Assembly (NCBI GenBank): GCA_959347315.1
Contig: OY365806.1
Coordinates: 50,467,568 to 50,531,567, forward strand
Direction: 5' to 3'
Length of the DNA: 64,000 nucleotides
Source: Bimastos eiseni
Lineage: Eukaryota > Annelida > Clitellata > Crassiclitellata > Lumbricidae
Positions 56,587 through 64,000 of this stretch are shown in pieces. Both the position numbers and the translations under genes were made by a program. How positions within the stretch are numbered: position 1 is the first letter of the stretch; every line of letters begins with the position of its first letter. The notes beneath the pieces are model-generated. The model saw only the letters and a list, made by a program, of their open reading frames with translations. It searched no databases and was not told the DNA's origin.

Positions 56587-58200
56587 ATGTCGCGCAGATC
56601 AAGCTCAGCGATAGGACGCACCGTATCCGATACGAACCTGGGTTCGAACCCAACGGACGACCAAGAGCACCTGCGAGAGGACACCCGTCTCTTGGCCACC
56701 TGCAAGAGCGACGTCGTCACTTACCTGAACGGTAACGATATCAACCATCGCATCTTCCGTCGATTCGATTATGGGACATCCTCCTCTTCATCAACTGTGC
56801 TTGCTTCATCAGCCATCCACGCTTCAGTGCAGGCTCCACCGAACGGTCGTTCCGGATCGCATATCCAACTCCATGTCCAACCACTCCGCCTCATTTCGTC
56901 CGCATCGAGGGAGTTGCTTCTGTCGAGCGGGGCCAGTGCCTGTCACCTTCCGCTGCAACCGACTGTTGCAACCGACCGAGATACGGACAACAGAGTCACA
57001 ATTGGCGCAGAGTCGGTCGGGTCAAGCGGAAGCGGAAGTGAGATGGGAGGAGTCAAGCATGACTGTAAGACTTCCGGCTGTCGTCGACTGCGCATCAATG
57101 TCAGCGGACAGATGTACGAGGTTCGACTCGGTGTGCTCAATCGCCATCCGAAGACTTTGCTGGGGAACCAGTGCAAACGACGTCAGTTCTACGACCGCAA
57201 GCGCAAGGAGCTCTTCTTTGACCGACACCGACCGAGCTTTGAGGCCATCTTCTTTTACCTTCAGTACGGTGGTACGCTGCGCCGACCGTACCACGTACCG
57301 AACGACATATTCCTCGATGAGCTCCTCTTCTACGAGTTGGAAGAGGAGGCGATCGGAGAGTACAAGCGCTCAGAGGGATACACCTTCGATAAGGCTGAGC
57401 TTCCAGTCAATCCACTGATGCGTAAGGTCTGGATGTTGTTTGAGTATCCGGAGACGTCACGTGCTGCGTTCGTCGTCGCTGTTATGTCGGTCGTCATGAC
57501 GACCATCTCGATCATTCTGTTCTGTGTTGAGACTCTTCCTGTCTTCGCGACGTCTCACTGTGTCGCGGATGAAGCTCCTAACTTCTTCGACCCGTTCTTC
57601 GTCATTGAAACGACGTGCACTCTCTGGTTCACTCTCGAACTGATCGTGCGCTTCGTCGCCTGTCCAGACAAGTTGGTTTTCTGGAAGGACCTCAAGAACA
57701 TCGTCGACGCCACAGCCATCTTTCCCTACTACGTGACACTGGTCAACGTACTCTCGACTATGTCCTGTTCGAGCGCCAAGTCCAGTGCATCGCTGTCCTT
57801 CCTACGGGTCATTCGTCTCGTCCGGGTCTTCAAACTGACCAAGCACTCCGTTGGACTACAGATCCTCATGTTGACTTTCAAGGCCAGTCTCGAGGGACTC
57901 GGTCTGTTCCTTGTCGCTCTCTTTGTCTCGCTACTTGTCTTCTCGAGTGCCATCTATTACGCCGAACTCGGCAACCCCAAGTCGAACATGGAGAGCATCC
58001 CCGACGCCTTTTGGTGGGCCATCATCACCATGACAACCGTCGGATACGGAGACAAGGTGCCCGTTGGCAATACGGGTAAGTTGATCGGAGCTGCGTGCGC
58101 CATCACCGGGGTTCTAACCCTTGCCATACCGGTTCCCATCATCACTGGTCACTTCAATCGCTTCTACGCTTACAAGACAGGTCGAGGGAGACACGTCTGA
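56587..58200 (+). CDS. Shaker/Kv1-type voltage-gated K+ channel alpha subunit, with a shortened S4
   Basis: Plasma-membrane channel subunit, a tetramer passing K+ on depolarisation. 537 residues from the ATG at 56587 (MSRRSSS). The frame is open back to an ATG at 56458, but that 43-residue extension looks like translated UTR (HTH/AYIHT, Ala/Gly runs). Layout: Ser-rich N-terminus 1-165; T1 tetramerisation domain about 166-265 (RINVSGQMYEVR, LRRPYHVPNDIF); S1 292-316; S2 333-358; S3 365-386; S4 402-421 (FLRVIRLVRVFKLTKHS); S5 432-458; pore with TMTTVGYGD 481-489; S6 with PVP 515-517. Kv1 assignment rests on the T1, S4-S5 and pore sequence. S4 lacks one three-residue repeat compared with Shaker. 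The C-terminus stops about 20 residues after PVP without the usual Kv1 tail. The coding region is intronless, as in many Kv1 genes. Composition is distinctly GC-richer than its surroundings. Confidence 0.94.
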   Translation: MSRRSSSAIGRTVSDTNLGSNPTDDQEHLREDTRLLATCKSDVVTYLNGNDINHRIFRRFDYGTSSSSSTVLASSAIHASVQAPPNGRSGSHIQLHVQPLRLISSASRELLLSSGASACHLPLQPTVATDRDTDNRVTIGAESVGSSGSGSEMGGVKHDCKTSGCRRLRINVSGQMYEVRLGVLNRHPKTLLGNQCKRRQFYDRKRKELFFDRHRPSFEAIFFYLQYGGTLRRPYHVPNDIFLDELLFYELEEEAIGEYKRSEGYTFDKAELPVNPLMRKVWMLFEYPETSRAAFVVAVMSVVMTTISIILFCVETLPVFATSHCVADEAPNFFDPFFVIETTCTLWFTLELIVRFVACPDKLVFWKDLKNIVDATAIFPYYVTLVNVLSTMSCSSAKSSASLSFLRVIRLVRVFKLTKHSVGLQILMLTFKASLEGLGLFLVALFVSLLVFSSAIYYAELGNPKSNMESIPDAFWWAIITMTTVGYGDKVPVGNTGKLIGAACAITGVLTLAIPVPIITGHFNRFYAYKTGRGRHV

Positions 58201-58304
58201 CCAGGCAGCGACGACGACGCTGAGTAAGGCAACGAAAGCAATTACGTCCGACTGTGGGACTTAGAGCAGTCGCTCATTTCCTTCTCTTTGGTTCATCAGT
58301 CGGC

Positions 58305-58310
58305 AATAAA
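58305..58310 (+). terminator. Candidate polyadenylation signal of the Kv gene
   Basis: AATAAA 105 nt after the stop codon, the first such hexamer downstream. The 3' end is not otherwise defined. Confidence 0.45.
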
Positions 58311-61300
58311 TGCATCTAAAAGTCCTGGACAGGAGGAGTATGCCACTGACTAACCTCCCTAGCTTACGTCAGGACCACATCACACTGTTCGGCGAGACAG
58401 GCGCGTGCGAACAACGTCTCGAAACCGCAATCTTTGGATTACAGACTAAGCGTGCTACCGAATAACAGACCACTGTACCACACCGTTTCACGACCTTTCT
58501 AGCAGTTAAGTCTGATTACATGGGCTATTAGAGTGTCCACAAAATATTGTTTTCTGCCAATAGCAATGACTCAAGTCGCTATATCGCTCATAAATCTCTT
58601 TTAAAACACTGCCAGTTGGTGGCTGGAACGATCAAAATCCTCTTCACAAGAAGATACAAGCAGACAATACTCTGGCTCGAATGCTCACAAACTTTTTTTA
58701 AATAATAGCTTATATAAGGATGCTCAAAAAACATGAGGTGCCTGGTGAAGAACGAGGCATTTTAGCCTCCAATTAAGCTCAAAATTCTATCTACAGAGAA
58801 GATGCAGTCATCCCCGTAGTTGGGTTTAGACAGCATGTCACTTTTAGGCCATCATCTGCATTCTTGCAATTTATTCACCTGTCGTTCCTTTGAAACTGAA
58901 GGAGTTTTGCAACTGATACCAACGACTGCAATCGTCTATCGACCTACCTTTCTCATATTTCGATCGAGACTTGGAATTTAATCTGACCATGCAATATTAG
59001 TATTCCTCGTTGGTATCGTTTTGACGGAGGAACGCCTGGGAATGGGCTGATGCCATGGAAATGGACAGCTGCACGGCTTTCGCCAAGCGCTGGCTCATAT
59101 CGGTAGGCCTATATTCAGAGATAAAGATTATGATTAGATGGAAATGACGATTAGAGTTAGGCATTTGCATTTTAAAGACATTTGCAGACTAAGATGGCGA
59201 ATAAAAAATATGGTGGTACGATTTAGGCCCTATGTGGAAAATTAAGTAGCAATGCAATTGTCTAGATATGTCTAGTAATGTGCTGATAGACCATGATGAT
59301 GAATGACAAGCTGCGATGAATGTGTTTTACAACTGCCCTGCCCTAATTAAGTTCAGAGCTCTCTAAGCATCAATTGTGTAGGTATTAATTGATAATTGTC
59401 TCATACTGAAAAATTGTCTGCAATGGTTTTGGCTTTTGGTACGAATCACGCATACATTTCTAGTCGTAGGAATCTCGATACAGGGCTTTTCCCGCTCTGG
59501 ATTATGCTCAGCCGATAGTTTGTGAGCGTTCTGATCGATTAGCCCCACGCTATTTAGACGTCGTTCATAATCTGGATTGGATTAGTAACGACGCGATATT
59601 AAACTCCAATCAGCATAAGCTGTGGTAATTCTCAACCTCGTCGCTGTACGTCAAATGTCCCATAATTATAATCATCGATGATCCGATTATTTCATGGATA
59701 ATCAGGATTAGACGAATTATTGTGATAATATTTTATGGTTTTCTTCGTTGAATCTTGGATCAGTGTTTGACTTGTGGTAAAGATTGAAGGCGCCTCTTCG
59801 GAAACATGGACCTCTTTTTGATGCACCAGAATTCGTTTGTTATCCTTTTTAAGACATATCATCTTTTGAAACCGTGCATTTCGAAATGTTACCTCATTCT
59901 GTTTCTGTTTTGAATTTCTAAATCATCTTTAATGTGTTGCAGTTTGGTTTGTTATTTTATTATAAATTTCTCCATCATATTTCGTATTTATATCTTGATT
60001 ATTACTCTTAATATGCGATCAAGGTCAATAAACAAATTGTGAGTGTAGAGAGATAGGCCTGTAATTATAGTGTTTCACAACTGGTCCAGGTTCGCTCATG
60101 ATAGTCCGCTCAAGGGGTTCGCTCAGGGATTCGCTCATAGGGTTCGCTCAAAAGGTTCGAACTTGTGATAGCTTTATTGCAGTTGCTTTCATTATATTTG
60201 TTTCAGACCTATAATACCCCTATAATTGATTTTACTCTAGCAAAAATCTGAATCTTATTCTAAATAAGATTATTAGTACTTTTACTGCAGTATGGATTAA
60301 ATGCGTATATTATTCCAAAGAAATATGTATTTTAAATAAGAGGGCCTATATTGTACCCATTATTATCGTGTATAGCCTGTTTTATACTACTTACATCGTA
60401 CTTCGTGAATTTTTATTCGTTTGCGAATTGTTATCGTTAGCCTACTGAGGATTATAAAAAAAAACAGATGCGTCAACAAAAGCTTTTGCGCGACAAGATA
60501 ATGTGCAAAAGAATTCTAGGGCAATTAGTAGGCCCTATAAAGTTCTAACACCGGAAAAGAAAACCAATTGCGAGTGGAGCGGCAGAAGAGAACGGAACAA
60601 ACAATGAGAACAATTCTGATATCGCAGCGAGTAGACATGTGCTGTCTGGTGGATCTCGCATCGAGTTTCCTAAGAAGACAGTCAACCAAACCTATGCCAA
60701 CAGCTACGGCTGAAGAAATGAATGCATTTAACGAAAAACTTAAGTAGAAAATTCACAAAATTTTAAGATACAATATCATCGCAATTTAACTGCAAAGGTC
60801 GGCAATGAAGCTTGGAGAAGTGCCTTCCGTCAATACAGAGGAAGGGTTCAAGCGATATCAATGACGGCTGGGAAAACTGGAGAAAATGAAAAGTAACGAA
60901 GAAGGAAATGGAGATATTCCGTCAGAAAAGATACGACTTAGTCGAATATATCACAACAAACAAGCAATGAGCAAAAACGCGACAAACTCCATCTTTGTGG
61001 CAGCACGTCGGATGCCTTGCTCTGCGAGTCTGCCACGGGGAACGAGTTTCTAGTTCCGCGGGCTCACTTGTTTATCAGACAACGCCGTGCTTTTTCCCAC
61101 TTGAATTGCGCTCCTTATTATTTATAAGTCGCTCAAGTCAAGACTGAGCTGGGACCTACGTGTAAGTAGGCTCTTTAATGGGCGCTATATAAAGGCTCAG
61201 GATGTGTCAATGACTGAATGAAATAAGACAAAGGAATATATATACACTTTTAAAGGAAGAGGCAAAACTACCTTCAATAAGCAAATCTCTCAGAAAGTCA

Positions 61301-61635
61301 TACTCGAGTAACTAGACACTGCACACTCCTTACAAATCAACTGCACACTACGTACACGCAAACTGTACGCTCTGTGGCAGACTTTGTGTAGGCCCTGGAA
61401 TTATAAGAAAGCAGAGAAGGCAGTTCAGCAGAAATTACTTGCAAATCTAATATGCTCGAAAAAATATTTTTACAAGGAGAATATAGAATGAACCTATATA
61501 TATATATATAATGTACTTTTAGAAAAAATGACCTCTGCATGTAGATGATTTATTCCATATTGAAGATGTGCTTGAATGGAAATAATGACGCGTGGGGATA
61601 CGTTCATTGATTCCATAAAACGATGACGTTTGAGA
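58311..61635. other. Intergenic, nothing firmly assigned
   Basis: Small 'ggttcgctca' repeats at 60090-60150. A short open stretch near 60590-60720 (frame with SRHVLSGGSRIEFPKKTVNQ) may be a degraded coding fragment of unknown origin. The rest is AT-rich. Confidence 0.35.
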
Positions 61636-61639
61636 GGAG

Positions 61640-62484
61640 AAGGGAGATGGGGCAAAGGGAGATGAGGCAAAGGGAGATGAGGCAAAGGGAGATGGGGCAA
61701 AAGGAGATGAGGCAAAGGGAGATGGGGCAAAAGGAGATGAGGCAAAGGGAGATGGGGCAAAAGGAGATGAGGCAAAGGGAGATGAGGCAAAGGGAGATGA
61801 GGCAAAGGGAGATGGGGCAAAGGGAGATGAGGCAAAGGGAGATGAGGCAAAGGGAGATGAGGCAAAGGGAGATGAGGCAAAGGGAGATGGGGCAAAAGGA
61901 GATGAGGCAAAGGGAGATGGGGCAAAAGGAGATGAGGCAAAGGGAGATGAGGCAAAGGGAGATGAGGCAAAGGGAGATGGGGCAAAAGGAGATGAGGCAA
62001 AGGGAGATGGGGCAAAAGGAGATGAGGCAAAGGGAGATGGGGCAAAGGGAGATGAGGCAAAGGGAGATGAGGCAAAGGGAGATGAGGCAAAGGGAGATGG
62101 GGCAAAAGGAGATGAGGCAAAGGGAGATGGGGCAAAAGGAGATGAGGCAAAGGGAGATGGGGCAAAGGGAGATGAGGCAAAGGGAGATGGGGCAAAGGGA
62201 GATGAGGCAAAGGGAGATGAGGCAAAGGGAGATGAGGCAAAGGGAGATGGGGCAAAGGGAGATGAGGCAAAGGGAGATGAGGCAAAGGGAGATGAGGCAA
62301 AGGGAGATGGGGCAAAGGGAGATGAGGCAAAGGGAGATGAGGCAAAGGGAGATGGGGCAAAGGGAGATGAGGCAAAGGGAGATGAGGCAAAGGGAGATGA
62401 GGCAAAGGGAGATGGGGCAAAAGGAGATGAGGCAAAGGGAGATGGGGCAAAAGGAGATGAGGCAAAGGGAGATGGGGCAAAGGG
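61640..62484. repeat. 15-bp minisatellite (GATGRGGCAAARGGA)n
   Basis: About 56 tandem units with only two variable sites: GATGAGG or GATGGGG, and CAAAGGGA or CAAAAGGA. The CAAAAGGA variant occurs only in GATGGGG units. The period, a multiple of three, keeps frames open on both strands (MRQRE on plus, LPLPH on minus), producing the 302- and 360-codon ORFs. Confidence 0.96.
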
Positions 62485-63127
62485 GTTCGAAGATTTACTT
62501 TTGCATGTCGATGTCTCAGATTGTTGCCTAGTTCGAAGAGGGAACAGATAATTTGCTTCTCTTCATCTATCGTCATATTTGGTAACTATCCATATTGATC
62601 ACCGGACTCTGTTGTAAACTTGCAGTCGATGAGGCTATTAGGGATATTGTCTGAATTTGTTGAAGGCACTGCGAATCCAGTAACAGTGTATAAACACTCG
62701 CGATACGAATTATCTAACAACCACAGCATTAGTACACATAGGTGTAAGTCGCTCTCTCTCATTCCGTGCATCATTTTGAGTAGATATCACGAAGAACGCT
62801 ATATCAAGTCTATTGATTGATTAATTGATTGATTGATTGATTATGATTGTTTTTTAATCTTACGTCAGAAAAGTGTTTAATGACACACACATGCTGCGTC
62901 AGTTGGTCACTTGGATCAAATCGCAAACAACGCGTTACATTGCAGTTTACGAAGGAAGAGAGAAATAAAGAAATGCGACAATTAGACTGGGCAGACTATT
63001 GAATCTAAGCGACAAATAACAAACGGTACCCATAACAAACAGACGAAAACCGTTAAATGTGTCGACTACAAATTCTGGCGTCAAGAATTGATGCAGGCTT
63101 ATACGTGTATGTATGCATATTATATGT
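62485..63127. other. Intergenic spacer between the minisatellite and the ATGT arrays
   Basis: No gene. A short (GATT)n run lies at 62813-62843. Confidence 0.45.
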
Positions 63128-63132
63128 ATGCA

Positions 63133-63163
<31 letters not shown>

Positions 63164-63275
63164 TGTATGTATGTATGTATGTATGTATGTATGTATGTAT
63201 GTATGCATGTATGGGGCAAAAGGAGACGGGGCAAAGAGAGATGGGGCGACAATCTGATGTATGTATGTATGTATG

Positions 63276-63337
<62 letters not shown>

Positions 63338-63348
63338 TGCATGCATGC

Positions 63349-63381
<33 letters not shown>

Positions 63382-63545
63382 TGTATGCATGTATGTATGT
63401 ATGTATGTATGTATGTATGTATGTATGTATGTATGTATGTATGTATGTATGTATGTATGTATGTATGTATGTATGCATGTATGGGGCAAAAGGAGACGGG
63501 GCAAAGGGAGATGGGGCAACAATCTGATGTATGTATGTATGTATG

Positions 63546-63576
<31 letters not shown>

Positions 63577-63781
63577 ATATGTATGTATGTATGTATGTAC
63601 GTATGTATGCATGCATGCATGTATGTATGTATGTATGTATGTATGTATGTATGTATGTATGTATGTGTGTATGTATGTATGCATGTATGTATGTATGTAT
63701 GTATGTATGTATGTATGTATGTATGTATGTATGTATGTATGTATGTATGTATGTATGTATGTATGTATGTATGTATGTATG
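63128..63781. repeat. (ATGT)n arrays with two embedded minisatellite fragments
   Basis: Long ATGT tracts with GCATGCATGCAT interruptions. At 63211-63258 and 63481-63528 about 45 bp of GATGGGGCAAAAGG-type units plus 'acaatctgatg' are embedded. The two blocks and their flanks are offset by 270 bp, a higher-order duplication. The Tyr/Met/Cys/Val and His/Thr/Ile ORFs of 150-260 codons are repeat-derived. Confidence 0.95.
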
Positions 63782-64000
63782 CTCAGTGCTCACCTTCATT
63801 GTTGTCAATTTATTGCCTTTGTCAAGTTAACTCATGAAATTCATTGTAGAAGCAATCATGATGACCGCAGTGTAGTTCTATGTCTCTTTTATTATTAAAA
63901 ACAATCTGCTTCGATTTCATTTTGACAATTCCTTTCTTATTTTTTTGATTGGTCCTCCTCGGTCCTTGAATCCAGTTTGTTCATTCCTTAGTTAGCAAAA
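63782..64000. other. Right edge, nothing assigned
   Basis: AT-rich sequence without recognisable features. Confidence 0.4.

Noticed and set aside
56771..57418. 215-codon ORF in another frame of the Kv gene (also 57615-58079)
   Set aside because: Shadow frames of the K+ channel coding sequence; they have no homology, while the main frame has all channel motifs.
61494..62576. 360- and 302-codon ORFs (LPLPH and MRQRE repeats)
   Set aside because: Both come from the same 15-bp minisatellite. The period is divisible by three and no unit contains a stop, so long frames on both strands are expected without selection.
63053..63898. Several ORFs of 150-260 codons rich in Tyr/Met/Cys/Val or His/Thr/Ile
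   Set aside because: Translations of (ATGT)n in multiple frames; no non-repetitive domain.

Overview
The window is animal nuclear DNA. The genes are split by GT-AG introns, tRNA-derived SINEs and hAT-type DNA transposons are common, and the gene content (plexin, RNase P subunit p25, Shaker-type K+ channel) is metazoan. Most of the sequence is AT-rich non-coding DNA with microsatellites and miniature transposons. The octamer TAGGCCTA is strongly over-represented. A marine invertebrate, possibly a deuterostome, would fit, but the sequence alone does not fix the species.

Layout. (1) 1-10931, minus strand: the 5' part of a plexin gene, with three phase-0 exons (9771-10931, 5764-5955, 844-981) encoding a signal peptide and most of the sema domain; the gene continues off the left edge. 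Its introns hold a foldback element, degenerate minisatellites and a tandem duplication that copies a splice donor. (2) 10932-23394: intergenic DNA with hAT-type elements (13952, 15161, 21248), microsatellites, minisatellites and an adaptor-like string at about 17209. (3) 23395-27237, plus strand: an RNase P/MRP subunit p25 (Alba family) gene whose five exons join in frame; its start codon appears to be split by an intron. (4) 27876-32200: a tRNA-like SINE, then a Russian-doll set of three hAT-type elements, each with its own 8-bp target-site duplication, followed by a second, unfilled copy of the outermost element. (5) 33100-37795: a tandem segmental duplication of about 2.2-2.5 kb, each copy carrying its own later small insertions. 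(6) 38000-55600: gene-poor DNA with long simple repeats, two large hAT-type elements (44426-46212 and 48379-50458, the latter with transposase remnants) and LINE reverse-transcriptase remnants. (7) 56587-58200, plus strand: an uninterrupted ORF for a Shaker/Kv1-type channel with a three-residue shortening of the S4 voltage sensor. (8) 58201-64000: no recognisable gene; a 15-bp minisatellite (about 61640-62484) and long ATGT arrays that contain pieces of that minisatellite.

The three genes do not form a functional unit: plexin is a cell-surface semaphorin receptor, p25 binds RNase P/MRP RNA, and Kv1 is a membrane K+ channel. The most informative content is the transposon stratigraphy, because target-site duplications and paired filled/empty copies let insertion order be read directly from the sequence.
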